Shown: one piece after another, positions 49,710 through 58,139 of the stretch
Position numbering within the stretch: the first letter of the stretch is position 1
Layout of the letters: every line of letters starts with the position of its first letter
Source: Gammaproteobacteria bacterium
Lineage (GTDB): Bacteria; Pseudomonadota; Gammaproteobacteria; VBWC01
Assembly (NCBI GenBank): GCA_006218035.1
Contig: VBWC01000003.1
Coordinates: 1-64,000 of the forward strand
DNA: 64,000 nt
Reading direction: 5' to 3'
The notes under the pieces: model-generated
The model's database searches: none
What the model saw: the letters and a program-made list of their open reading frames with translations, nothing else
What the model was told of the DNA's origin: nothing
Made by a program: the position numbers and the translations under genes

Positions 49710-49946
49710 GTGAATGAGCAGCGTTTTTATCTGAATATCCCGGCACATCGGTACCTTTCTTACTATCAGGGTGTCGCGAAGAATGTGATCGCGACCGCGC
49801 ATGACGGTACGACCGTGCAGTTTCCGGCCGAATCGCTCCGGCGCTTTCTGACGCATGACGGGGTGCGAGGCGAATTCCGCTTGTGTTACGACGATGCAAA
49901 CCGGCTGATCAGTATCGAAAGGCTGGGCGACACCGGCGCCGGGTAG
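49710..49946 (+). CDS. DUF2835 family protein
   Basis: The 78-residue product matches the DUF2835 pattern: RFYLNIPAHRYLSYYQGVAK, VQFPAESLRRFLTHDGVRG and FRLCYDDANRLISIERL. The family is small, gammaproteobacterial and of unknown function. The start is GTG at 49710. It converges on slt across an inverted repeat. Confidence 0.85.
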   Translation: MNEQRFYLNIPAHRYLSYYQGVAKNVIATAHDGTTVQFPAESLRRFLTHDGVRGEFRLCYDDANRLISIERLGDTGAG

Positions 49947-49977
49947 TGCTGCCGCCGAATCGGCGCCAGCAACCCTG

Positions 49978-50054
49978 GCAGCTTGTTGAAAAACTACTGC
50001 GCTTGCCATGACGGCGTTGCAAAAAGGCTCAAACTACGTTTTTCAACAAGCTGC
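49978..50054. repeat. 17-bp inverted repeat element between DUF2835 and slt
   Basis: GCAGCTTGTTGAAAAAC (49978-49994) and its exact reverse complement (50038-50054) enclose 43 bases that include TGCCATGACGGCGTTGCAAAAAGG. The right end includes the first base of the slt stop codon. The AAAAAC/GTTTTT edges could terminate transcription in both directions. TTTTTCAACAAGCTG-type sequences recur in the intergenic DNA of several gammaproteobacteria, so this may be a small transposable (MITE-like) element; only one copy is in the window. Confidence 0.6.
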
Positions 50055-51988
50055 TAGTCAGGCTGTTTGGTGATCGGCGGCATGCGGGTGCGCAACGGGA
50101 TGTGCGTTTGGCCCAGCCGCCGCTCGTAGATCGGTGCGTAGGCGAACACGTTCTGCAGGTAACCGCGCGTTTCATAGAACGGGATGGTTTCCACCCATAG
50201 ATCCACCGGCACCGGACCGGCAACCGGTAGCCAGCGGCGGACACGTTGATCGCCGGCGTTATACGCCGCCGTTGCCAGCACGGGGTGCCCGCCGAACCGG
50301 TCCAGCAGTTTGCGCAGGTAGGCGATGCCCAGGTTGATATTGGTGTCGGCATGCAGTAGCTGTGCAGTACTGGTCAGCCGAATGTCGACGGTCTTCGCCA
50401 GACGCCGCGCGGTTTCGGGCATCAGTTGCATCAGTCCCAGTGCGCCGGCCGGTGAGCGCACATCCTCGGTAAACGCGCTTTCCTGCCGAATGATGGCGAA
50501 CGCCAGCGCCGGATCCACCTTGCGGCGCTCGGCCTGCTCGAGTACCTGTGCACGGAAGGCAAGCGGGAATCGCAGCTCGAGGTCATCATCGTGCTTGGTG
50601 CCGGCGACAGCGAAGATTGCCCGATCATGCCACCCCCATTGCTGCGCCAGTTTCGCTGCGCGCTGGCGCTGGTCATCATCAAGGCCTCGCGTGGCGTGAT
50701 ACCACTCGCGACGTGCGTCGACTATGCGTTCGAGCAGTAAAAGCTCGCGCGCGCGGCGGATACCGGGGATATTCTCAATCGCGACGAGTCCATCGCGCGG
50801 GTAATCGAGCGGTTGTTCCTGAAACTGGTATGGAGTTTCCAGCCGGTCCGCGGCAAGAAAACCGTAGTAATGGCGTAGCTGCGCGAGATCGAGAAAAATC
50901 TCGTCGGCGATCTCCTGCTGGCCCAGCTCCGCCAGCGAGCGTGCGGTCCAGTAACGCCAGCGCGGTGACTGTTGTTCTTCCTGGGGCAGGCGGTCGATCC
51001 ACGCGAGAACCGCGTCCCAGTTGCGCGCGCCAAGTGCGGAGCGTATCCGCCATTCCCGGATATCGCGATCTGCTTTTTCAGGCGGGACGACTGCGAGCCA
51101 GCTCAATCCTTCCGGCCGTCCGGCAACCGCGATATAAAGCGCGATCTGGCTCTCGGCACTGTCGCGCTGTTCGTCGGTCAGCGTGTACTGGCGGCGGATC
51201 TTTTCCCAGGCGTCGAGCACCTCGTCCGGGTAGAGCCGGGCGTAACGTTTGACGCCATGTACGACGATTTCACCGGCGAAACGATTCTCGGCACTGATCA
51301 CGCCGCCGTGGGTCAACAGCTTCGGGTTCGCATCCACTTCGCGCCATTGCTTCGCCCAGCGCTGCTGGTTTGCCGGCAGCGAGCCCGCCAGATGACGTGC
51401 CACTTGCAGCTCGCGCACCTGCATGGCCAGCTGAATACGGCGCCACAGCAACTCTGTTGTGATAGCGCCCGATTCCTGCCACACCTGAAACAGCGGATCA
51501 CAGGCATCGGGCAGCGAGAAGGCCACCAGCCATAACTGTTCTATCCGGGCGAACGCCTCGGTTTTGCGGCCGGTACGGAGCAACGCGCGGCGCTGGTAAC
51601 ACTGTAGTGTCGCGTCGTCGCCAGCCTGATAGGCATTGAGAAACTGCTGCCATGCACCTTGCTGCGCAAGGCGCAGCAGCCAGCTGTAACGCAGGCGCGG
51701 TGCCAGCGGCGTGTCGGCGTATCGGGTCAGGAAGTCTGACAGCTCTTTATCCGTTGCTGTCGCCAGACGTGGACGCAGTTCGGCGTAGATGAGATACGGG
51801 TAAAGCGGATAATCGACCAGCCTTGCCAGCCGTTTCCGGAAACCCGGGTTGTCGCGCTGTGCCAGCGCCTGTTCTGCTGCCAGAAAATCGGCGCGCCGGG
51901 ACGCCAGATCCTTGCCTGGATCACTGAAAGCCGGCGCGTGCGCGAAAAGCAGCAGGCAAAACGTTACATTAGCGGCGGCAATGCGCAT
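50054..51988 (-). CDS. slt: Soluble lytic murein transglycosylase
   Basis: Slt cleaves peptidoglycan glycan strands with formation of 1,6-anhydro-muramic acid. From ATG 51988 the product is 644 residues: a signal peptide (MRIAAANVTFCLLLFAHAPA, cleaved about FS-DP), a long alpha-helical superhelix, and a C-terminal lysozyme-like domain with FAIIRQESAFTEDVRSPAGA (catalytic Glu503), GLMQLMPETARRLAK, NINLGIAYLRKLLDRFGG and AAYNAGDQRVRRW. The length matches Slt70 of E. coli (645). An in-frame GTG at 52021 would add 11 residues; neither start has a clear ribosome-binding site. Confidence 0.95.
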   Translation of the reverse strand: MRIAAANVTFCLLLFAHAPAFSDPGKDLASRRADFLAAEQALAQRDNPGFRKRLARLVDYPLYPYLIYAELRPRLATATDKELSDFLTRYADTPLAPRLRYSWLLRLAQQGAWQQFLNAYQAGDDATLQCYQRRALLRTGRKTEAFARIEQLWLVAFSLPDACDPLFQVWQESGAITTELLWRRIQLAMQVRELQVARHLAGSLPANQQRWAKQWREVDANPKLLTHGGVISAENRFAGEIVVHGVKRYARLYPDEVLDAWEKIRRQYTLTDEQRDSAESQIALYIAVAGRPEGLSWLAVVPPEKADRDIREWRIRSALGARNWDAVLAWIDRLPQEEQQSPRWRYWTARSLAELGQQEIADEIFLDLAQLRHYYGFLAADRLETPYQFQEQPLDYPRDGLVAIENIPGIRRARELLLLERIVDARREWYHATRGLDDDQRQRAAKLAQQWGWHDRAIFAVAGTKHDDDLELRFPLAFRAQVLEQAERRKVDPALAFAIIRQESAFTEDVRSPAGALGLMQLMPETARRLAKTVDIRLTSTAQLLHADTNINLGIAYLRKLLDRFGGHPVLATAAYNAGDQRVRRWLPVAGPVPVDLWVETIPFYETRGYLQNVFAYAPIYERRLGQTHIPLRTRMPPITKQPD

Positions 51989-52061
51989 AGCGTCGTGTAT
52001 GGAAAAACCGTGCCACCGCACCGAATGAAGGCAATGCTAAAGGGATCAATATGTGTCGACG

Positions 52062-52469
52062 CTACATTTTCGCGTTGGCGCGGTTCGGTACCGCGTAGTG
52101 GCCGGTCGCCTTGTCAATCGCATTCATCAGCTCGCTTTTATCAACCGGTTTCACCAGATAGCCGACGATGCCTTCGGACATGAATTCTTCCGCCAGTCGC
52201 ACATCCGGATATCCCGTGAGCACGATCACCGGTATCGCCGGGTATTCTTGCCGAAAGTAGGCCACTGCTTCGACGCCGTTGATGCGCGGCATGCGCACGT
52301 CGCAAATAATCGCATCGACGGTGGTCGGGTTGTCACCGGTATTGAGGGTACGAATGCCGTCCTCGCCGTCGCACGCCTCGATAACGGCGCAACCGCCGCC
52401 GGCAAGTTGCCGGTGGATCGCCTGGCGCACCTCCGTTTCGTCGTCAATGACCAGGATCTTGCGTTGCAT
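52062..52469 (-). CDS. Single-domain response regulator
   Basis: The 135-residue product is a CheY-like receiver without output domain: acidic pocket Asp9/Asp10 in KILVIDDETEVRQAI, phosphoacceptor Asp57 in IICDVRMPRINGVEA, Thr85 (IVLTGYPDV) and Lys107 (YLVKPVDKSEL). Its start lies inside the 3' end of the preceding kinase gene (26-base overlap), so the two are co-translated and presumably partners. The overlap and shared strand are seen; the output pathway is unknown. Confidence 0.9.
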   Translation of the reverse strand: MQRKILVIDDETEVRQAIHRQLAGGGCAVIEACDGEDGIRTLNTGDNPTTVDAIICDVRMPRINGVEAVAYFRQEYPAIPVIVLTGYPDVRLAEEFMSEGIVGYLVKPVDKSELMNAIDKATGHYAVPNRANAKM

Positions 52470-54282
52470 CTTGTGTTCTCCTTGCTTGCGTTACCGCGCG
52501 GAATACCATGGTGAAAACGGTTCCCGCTCCATGGCCGCTGTCGACCTTGATCGTGCCGCCGTTTTTTGTCAGTGTCTGCCGTACCACATACAGGCCCAGA
52601 CCTTCACCTTCGTCAGGGCCTTTGGTGGTGAAAAACGGATCGAATATCTTGTTGAGATGTTCTTTCGGGATGCCGGTTCCGGTATCGCGTATTTTAACCA
52701 CAACCTCGGACTTTTCGTAGCGGCTTTCGACGGTGAGCGTGCCGTTACCGTGCATCGCCTGGATACCGTTGCGAATAACATTGAAAAAAGCCTGTTGAAT
52801 CTCTTCCGGCTTGCCGCGCACCGGTGGTACCTGCCCGAATTTCTCGACTATCGTCAGATTATCGCCGATCAACGAACGGTTGGCCATTGCCAGCGCCTCG
52901 TGCAGTTTGCTATTGACATCGAAGGATTCTGTTGCTTGTCTGTCGCCCGGTCGCGCATAGGCGGACAGGTTCTTGACGATAGCGGCAATGTGTTTGCAGC
53001 GATTGACGATCGCTTGCGCGTCGTCGCGACATTGCGCGATATCGCTGCTGTCGCGAATGGTTTCGGCCGCGCTCAATATCACGTACAGCGGATTATTGAT
53101 TTCATGACCGATACCGCTCGCCATCGTGCCGATGACGGAAATTTTTTCTGCCTGGATCAGCTGCTCGACGATACGCTGTTTTTCGGCCTCGGTGTCCTGC
53201 AGTGCGCGCGTGCGCTGATCGACGCGATCCTCCAGCGTCGCTATCAGCTTGCGCAGCTGCATGCGCATATCGTCGAGCTGATGCGCGAGTTCCTCGATCT
53301 CGTCCCGCGTATCGACTTCGATCGCATGATCAAGCTCGCCTGCGGCGATCCGGCGCGCGCCCGCGCCCAGTTTCCTGATGGGCGCGACGATACGGCGGCT
53401 CGCGTAATAGCCGAGCACGACCAGCAGTCCGAAGGCGAGCGCGACGGCCGTCGCGATGCCCGTCCGCAGGCTGTATACCGGCGCGAAGATTTCACCGGAG
53501 TCCTGCCAGACGAACGAATACCACGCGGTGTCGGTAAGCTCCGGGCCGGACAGCACCACCGGCGCGTGACCGATCAGCGACATCTCCCGGCCGCCATGTC
53601 CGTCGCTGTGTCCCTGCACCCAGCCGGGACGGTCCGCCGCCGTGCCGGTCAGCAGATCCCACCCGGATATCGTGCTGCCGGTTGGCAGCAACGGGCAACT
53701 GATCACCGTGCCATGCCCGTCTATCAGCATGACGTGGCCGGTGGCGCCGAATCGCACCGGGTAGACCAGCGGGTCGAAAAACAGCCTGGCGTCGTATTCG
53801 CGTATCAGCCGGCCGGAGTGGCCCAGCGGCGTGACGGTGCGAAACACATGACGATCTTTTGGTGCGTTCCACTCGATCGGGCCGATACGTCCGGCCGATG
53901 GTGCGGTACCGTGCTCCTGGTTTGCCGCTGCGGCGATCCATGAGGCGATGAGCGCCGGCGTCGCCGCGTTGTCGTCAGGCCGGCCTGGCCATGGCATACG
54001 GTCCGCCGCCGGATTTTTCAGCCACGCCTGTACGGCGGGATCTGCGGCGGCCTCGCGTGCGAGCAGCCGGTTATCTTCCTGCAGGCGTTGCAGCTCAGCG
54101 GCGATCTTTCGTGCATTGTCCTCGGCCAGGGCCTTAAAACTTTCACCGATGACCGCGCGCAACTGACCTTCCCCCTTGACGTAGGTGACGCCGAGCGCAA
54201 CGGCTATCGGCAATGCGCCGGCGGCGACCATGGCCAGGAGCAATTTGCTCCGCAGACCAAGCGGATATCGGGAGCGCGACAT
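52444..54282 (-). CDS. Membrane sensor histidine kinase
   Basis: The 612-residue product has a membrane helix at about 13-35, a large periplasmic part (36-270, probably a Cache-type sensor), a second helix (about 274-293), a HAMP linker (294-345), a coiled segment and a kinase core: His393 in MASGIGHEINNPLYVILSAA, N box NVIRNGIQAMHG, DTGTGIPKEHLNKIFDPFFT and EGEGLGLYVVRQTLTKNGG. The HEINNP type belongs with NtrB- and DctB-like kinases. Start ATG 54282 places the first helix at the N-terminus; the frame upstream is antisense to the next gene. The signal is unknown. Confidence 0.9.
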   Translation of the reverse strand: MSRSRYPLGLRSKLLLAMVAAGALPIAVALGVTYVKGEGQLRAVIGESFKALAEDNARKIAAELQRLQEDNRLLAREAAADPAVQAWLKNPAADRMPWPGRPDDNAATPALIASWIAAAANQEHGTAPSAGRIGPIEWNAPKDRHVFRTVTPLGHSGRLIREYDARLFFDPLVYPVRFGATGHVMLIDGHGTVISCPLLPTGSTISGWDLLTGTAADRPGWVQGHSDGHGGREMSLIGHAPVVLSGPELTDTAWYSFVWQDSGEIFAPVYSLRTGIATAVALAFGLLVVLGYYASRRIVAPIRKLGAGARRIAAGELDHAIEVDTRDEIEELAHQLDDMRMQLRKLIATLEDRVDQRTRALQDTEAEKQRIVEQLIQAEKISVIGTMASGIGHEINNPLYVILSAAETIRDSSDIAQCRDDAQAIVNRCKHIAAIVKNLSAYARPGDRQATESFDVNSKLHEALAMANRSLIGDNLTIVEKFGQVPPVRGKPEEIQQAFFNVIRNGIQAMHGNGTLTVESRYEKSEVVVKIRDTGTGIPKEHLNKIFDPFFTTKGPDEGEGLGLYVVRQTLTKNGGTIKVDSGHGAGTVFTMVFRAVTQARRTQDATQDPGH

Positions 54283-54407
54283 GCTGGGCTCATGATTCGG
54301 GGAACAGGTCGTATTATCCGCTTGTCCGCCCAACGCGCCAACGTATAATTGTCCCGAAATCCGCACGGCGGCAACCCATGTCCGCCGGTTTTTGTCAGGA
54401 GCAAATC

Positions 54408-54953
54408 GTGGAAAATCCCATCCGTGTTGTCGTACTGACGATCAGTGATCGCTGCTCGGCGGGCGAGGCCGTCGATACGGCCGGTCCGGCAGTAGCGCGT
54501 CTGCTGCAAAGCACTATCGGCGCACGCGTGGTGCACCGCGAAATCCTGCCCGATGAGCAGCCGCGGATCGCCGGAAAACTGATCCACTACTGCGACATTG
54601 AGCCGGTCGACATGATTGTTACCGTGGGCGGTACCGGTCCGGCGCCGCGCGATGTCACGCCGGAGGCGACGCGCGATGTCATTGACCGGACGATGCCGGG
54701 GTTCGGTGAGGCCATGCGGCTCGCTTCGTTGCAGAAGACGCCGACGGCGATGCTGTCGCGCGGTATATCGGGTATCCGCAAGGCGACGTTTATCATCAAT
54801 CTGCCGGGATCGGAGCGCGGCGCCGTCGAAAACCTTGCAGCGATACTGCCGGCGATCCCGCACGGCGTGCGGCTGGTGCGGGGCCACGCGGCGGACTGCG
54901 ATTGTTGCGCGCCGCTGAAAAAGGCGCCGGCGGTGGCCTTGAGTTGCGGCTGA
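54408..54953 (+). CDS. MogA/MoaB-type molybdopterin adenylyltransferase
   Basis: The 181-residue product belongs to the MogA/MoaB family, which adenylates molybdopterin before molybdenum insertion. Landmarks are VVVLTISDRCSAGEAVDTAG, VDMIVTVGGTGPAPRDVTPE, MPGFGEAMR and INLPGSERGAVENL. GTG 54408 is chosen because AGGAG lies six bases upstream; an in-frame ATG at 54378 would add ten residues. The next gene, a MobB-MobA fusion, begins one base after its stop and belongs to the same pathway. Whether it acts as MogA or MoaB cannot be settled by eye. Confidence 0.88.
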   Translation: MENPIRVVVLTISDRCSAGEAVDTAGPAVARLLQSTIGARVVHREILPDEQPRIAGKLIHYCDIEPVDMIVTVGGTGPAPRDVTPEATRDVIDRTMPGFGEAMRLASLQKTPTAMLSRGISGIRKATFIINLPGSERGAVENLAAILPAIPHGVRLVRGHAADCDCCAPLKKAPAVALSCG

Positions 54954-54954
54954 C

Positions 54955-55980
54955 ATGCCGGTGCTGGCGGTATGTGGGCACAGCGGCAGCGGCAAGACCA
55001 CGCTGATCGAGTGGGTCATCCCCGAGCTCGTGCGCCGGCGCCTGCGTGTTGCGGCGGTCAAACACGACGTCCACGCGATTCAGATCGACAGACCGGGCAA
55101 GGACAGCGACCGATTGTTTACGGCCGGCGCCGATGTTTATCTACGCGGGTCCAGCGAGCATCTGGTCCGGCGCCACCATCGCGACAGCGCGGAATTCGAT
55201 GTGGAGTTACGGGATATCCGGCGTAGCTATGACGTCGTGCTGGTGGAGGGATTCAAGCACAGCCCGTGGCCGAAGGTCTGGTTGCTGGGCGCCGGTGAGC
55301 GGTTGCCGCCCGCGGATGTCGCCGCGGTGCTGGATATCTACCCGCGCGATGCCGATCGGGCGGCAAGATTCCTCGCGCTGATCGATGATCAATTGCCGCG
55401 GCAATGGCGGCAGACGCCGGTGTATGGCGGTATCCTGATTGGCGGTGCGAGCCGCCGCATGGGCCGGCCGAAGCATCTGTTGCGCGCGGCCGATGCAAGT
55501 TGGATAGAACAGATAGCGGCGGTCGCCGGTGACGCGGTCGAGCGATTGGTGGTGGTCGGTTCCGGCGAGTTGCCACCGGGGTTAACCGGGATAACGCGCC
55601 TGCCCGACGCTGCGGACTGCGACGGACCGTTGGCGGGCATGCTGGCCGCCCGGCGCTGGGCACCGGACGCCGGCTGGTTGTTCATGGCGTGCGATATGCC
55701 CGATATATCACGCGCGGCGATCGACTGGCTGCTGTCACAGCGCGCGCCGGGGCGGTGGGCCGTGCTGCCGCGATTGTCCGGCCAAGACCGGATCGAACCG
55801 TTGTTCGCTTATTATGATCCGCGCATCGCCACCGTGCTGGAAGACATGGCGGGCAGTCGTCGTTTCGGCTTCCAGCATCTGCTGGCAAACCAGGCCTGCC
55901 TGTGTCCGCGGGTGCCCGAATCCCTGGTGCCGGCGTGGCGCAACGTCAATACGCCGGACGATCTGGCCCTGGCCCGCTAA
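54955..55980 (+). CDS. MobB-MobA fusion, molybdenum cofactor guanylylation
   Basis: The 341-residue product joins two proteins. Residues about 1-155 are MobB-like: P-loop CGHSGSGKTTLIEWV, KHDVHAIQIDRPGKDS and the Walker-B-like VVLVEGFKHSPWPKVW. Residues about 160-341 are MobA-like: GGILIGGASRRMGRPKHLLR (nucleotide-binding loop), DGPLAGMLAARRW, FMACDMPDI and the end NVNTPDDLALAR. MobA attaches GMP to molybdenum cofactor and MobB is its GTP-binding partner. Fusions usually place MobA first; here MobB is N-terminal. It follows the MogA/MoaB gene by one base. Confidence 0.9.
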   Translation: MPVLAVCGHSGSGKTTLIEWVIPELVRRRLRVAAVKHDVHAIQIDRPGKDSDRLFTAGADVYLRGSSEHLVRRHHRDSAEFDVELRDIRRSYDVVLVEGFKHSPWPKVWLLGAGERLPPADVAAVLDIYPRDADRAARFLALIDDQLPRQWRQTPVYGGILIGGASRRMGRPKHLLRAADASWIEQIAAVAGDAVERLVVVGSGELPPGLTGITRLPDAADCDGPLAGMLAARRWAPDAGWLFMACDMPDISRAAIDWLLSQRAPGRWAVLPRLSGQDRIEPLFAYYDPRIATVLEDMAGSRRFGFQHLLANQACLCPRVPESLVPAWRNVNTPDDLALAR

Positions 55981-56025
55981 GGTTGGGCGCCATGTATTCG
56001 TGGCAGGATAGAAGTGACCGGCAAG

Positions 56026-56101
56026 TGGCGCTCCCTAGGGGACTCGAACCCCTGTTCCCGCCGTGAGAGGGCGGTGTCCTGGGCCACTAGACGAAGGGAG
56101 C
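56026..56101 (-). tRNA. tRNA-Glu (anticodon CUC)
   Basis: The minus strand reads a full cloverleaf. Acceptor GCTCCCT pairs with AGGGAGC, the discriminator is G, and CCA is encoded. The anticodon stem CCGCC/GGCGG closes loop CTCTCAC, giving anticodon CTC; the T arm is CAGGGGTTCGAGTCCCCT. E. coli tRNA-Glu differs in having TTC. It is 119 bases from the pcnB frame and divergent to it. Confidence 0.95.
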
Positions 56102-56220
56102 GGCATGGTAACAAATGGCAGGATATATTCTGCATAAACAAAACGACGATGATATTATACGCCGTTTCGGCCACGGCATTAAAGCCATGGCTACAACAAC
56201 GTCGAGAGGCATGACGCGTT

Positions 56221-57558
56221 ATTAGCAATCCCAATATCACGCCCCGTTCCGCCCATATCATCTCGCGGGCCAACATCAGTGATCAAGCGCTAAAAGTCTT
56301 GTATCGGTTGAAGGGCGCCGGTTACGAGGCGTTGCTTGTCGGCGGATCCGTACGTGATCTCCTGCTGGGGAGGGAGCCCAAGGATTTCGACGTTGTCACC
56401 GATGCGCGACCCGAGCAGATCAAGCAGCTGTTCAGTCACTGCCGTATCGTCGGGCGCCGGTTCCAGCTGGCGCACGTGTATTTCGGACGGGACTACATTG
56501 AAGTCGCGACGTTTCGCGCGCGGCACGACGGCGGTGAGGGCGGCCTGACCGAAAATGGCCGCATCCTGCGCGATAACGTCTATGGCAACCAGGAAGAGGA
56601 CGCATGGCGGCGCGACTTCACGATCAACGCACTGTTTTACAATATCCGTGATTTCTCCATCGTTGATTACGCGGGCGGGCTGGACGATCTCAATAGCGGT
56701 TTTCTGCGGCTAATCGGCGAACCAGAGGTACGCTATCGCGAGGACCCGGTGCGCATGCTGCGCGCGGTGCGCTTCGCGGCGATGCTTGGTTTCCGTATCC
56801 ATCCGGACAGCGAGGAGCCGTTGCACCGGCTCGGGCATCTGCTGGCCGATATCTCCGAGGCGCGTTTGAGCGATGAGGTGATCAAGCTGTTCCTCAGCGG
56901 TTACGCGGTGCAGACGTTCGAGTTGTTGCGCAAGTACGGGCTGTTCGGTCATCTGTTTCCACAGACCGAGCGGGTGCTGGCCGAGGAAGAACAGGGATTC
57001 CCGCACATGCTGCTGGTGCGCGCGCTGGAAAATACCGACAAACGCATCGCGGAAGGCAAGCCGGTAACGCCGGGGTTTTTGTTCGCGGCGTTGTTGTGGG
57101 AACCGGTGAGGCTGTTGACGGATAAGTATCGCGCCGACGGGGAGTCACCGGCGTACGCGCTGCAGGCGGCCGCGCATGAGGTGATCGGCCGACAGACCGC
57201 GCGTGTCGCGATGCCCAAGCGATTCACAATTATGATGAAGGAAATTTGGCAGTTGCAGCCACGCTTTCAGCACCGGACCGGCAAGCGTCCGGTCCGCCTG
57301 TACTTGCACCCGCGTTTCCGTGCCGCCTATGATTTCCTGTTGTTGCGCGCCGAGGTGGGTGAGGTGGAACAGGAACTGGCGCAATGGTGGACGGAATTCC
57401 AGACGAATGATGAGGCGCTGCGCGCGGGTATGATTGCCGAAGGCGCCGTCGCCGGTGACGCCAACGTCGCCGGTGAATCCAGCGTCGAAGGCGAGGCCCA
57501 TACCGAGACACGTAAGCGGCGGCCGCGGCGCCGCAAACGCCGGCGCAAGCCCGCATGA
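56221..57558 (+). CDS. pcnB: Poly(A) polymerase I, apparent AUU start
   Basis: PcnB adds 3' poly(A) tails that mark RNAs for decay. The frame has LVGGSVRDLLLGREPKDFDV (nucleotidyltransferase GS...DXD motif), RDFTINALFYN, REDPVRMLRAVRFAAMLGF and a basic tail KRRPRRRKRRRKP. Homology to E. coli PcnB already exists upstream of the first standard codon, TTG 56299 (SRANISDQALKVLYRL), and reaches back towards the in-frame TGA at 56212. Between them no ATG, GTG or TTG occurs. ATT 56221 is therefore the likely start; E. coli pcnB is known to use AUU. GAGAGG lies 11 bases upstream. Length 445 from ATT; 419 from TTG. Confidence 0.85.
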   Translation: MSNPNITPRSAHIISRANISDQALKVLYRLKGAGYEALLVGGSVRDLLLGREPKDFDVVTDARPEQIKQLFSHCRIVGRRFQLAHVYFGRDYIEVATFRARHDGGEGGLTENGRILRDNVYGNQEEDAWRRDFTINALFYNIRDFSIVDYAGGLDDLNSGFLRLIGEPEVRYREDPVRMLRAVRFAAMLGFRIHPDSEEPLHRLGHLLADISEARLSDEVIKLFLSGYAVQTFELLRKYGLFGHLFPQTERVLAEEEQGFPHMLLVRALENTDKRIAEGKPVTPGFLFAALLWEPVRLLTDKYRADGESPAYALQAAAHEVIGRQTARVAMPKRFTIMMKEIWQLQPRFQHRTGKRPVRLYLHPRFRAAYDFLLLRAEVGEVEQELAQWWTEFQTNDEALRAGMIAEGAVAGDANVAGESSVEGEAHTETRKRRPRRRKRRRKPA

Positions 57559-58139
57559 TCGATATCGCCCCCGGCACGCCTCCAATGGGAGGCTCGTTAA
57601 CCGAGGTTCATGCCTATGTCGGGCTCGGCGCCAATCTGGGCAACCCGGTACGGCAACTGCTGGCGGCGCTTGATGCGCTGGAGCATATCCCGGCGACCCG
57701 CGTTATCGCCAGTTCGTCTCTGTATCGCAGCCGGCCGATGGGCGACATCGGTCAGCCGGATTTTATCAACGCGGTCGCCGCACTGGCTACCGGGCTCACG
57801 CCCCTGGAGTTGTTGGAGCACCTGCAACGTATCGAGCGCGAACAGGGGCGGGTGCGTACAGTGGAGCGTTGGGGACCACGCCGGCTCGATCTCGATTTAC
57901 TGCTCTACGGCGACGAGACGATACGATCGGCGCGGCTGCAAGTGCCGCATCCGGGACTGTGCGAGCGTGATTTTGTGTTGTGCCCGCTGAACGAGATTGC
58001 GCCACACCTGGAGATTGCCGGGCTCGGTACCGTGGCCGACCTGCTGGCCAGGTGCCGGCGTCACGATGTGCAGCGCGTCGGCCGGCCAGCGGAGATGCAG
58101 GGGCGGGCAGGCGACAGCCGGCCGGCGATGGATCAATGA
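57555..58139 (+). CDS. folK: 2-amino-4-hydroxy-6-hydroxymethyldihydropteridine pyrophosphokinase
   Basis: FolK (HPPK) transfers pyrophosphate from ATP to the pterin precursor of folate. The 194-residue product has VGLGANLGNPVRQLLAALDA, SRPMGDIGQPDFINAVAAL and the signature RWGPRRLDLDLLLYGDE. A roughly 15-residue N-terminal and a 30-residue C-terminal extension exceed the usual 160. The ATG overlaps the pcnB stop (ATGA), as in E. coli where folK follows pcnB. Confidence 0.94.
   Translation: MIDIAPGTPPMGGSLTEVHAYVGLGANLGNPVRQLLAALDALEHIPATRVIASSSLYRSRPMGDIGQPDFINAVAALATGLTPLELLEHLQRIEREQGRVRTVERWGPRRLDLDLLLYGDETIRSARLQVPHPGLCERDFVLCPLNEIAPHLEIAGLGTVADLLARCRRHDVQRVGRPAEMQGRAGDSRPAMDQ

Noticed and set aside
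52279-53943. 554-codon plus-strand frame opposite the kinase
   Set aside because: It is antisense to a complete histidine kinase and shows only fragmentary, charge-rich sequence.
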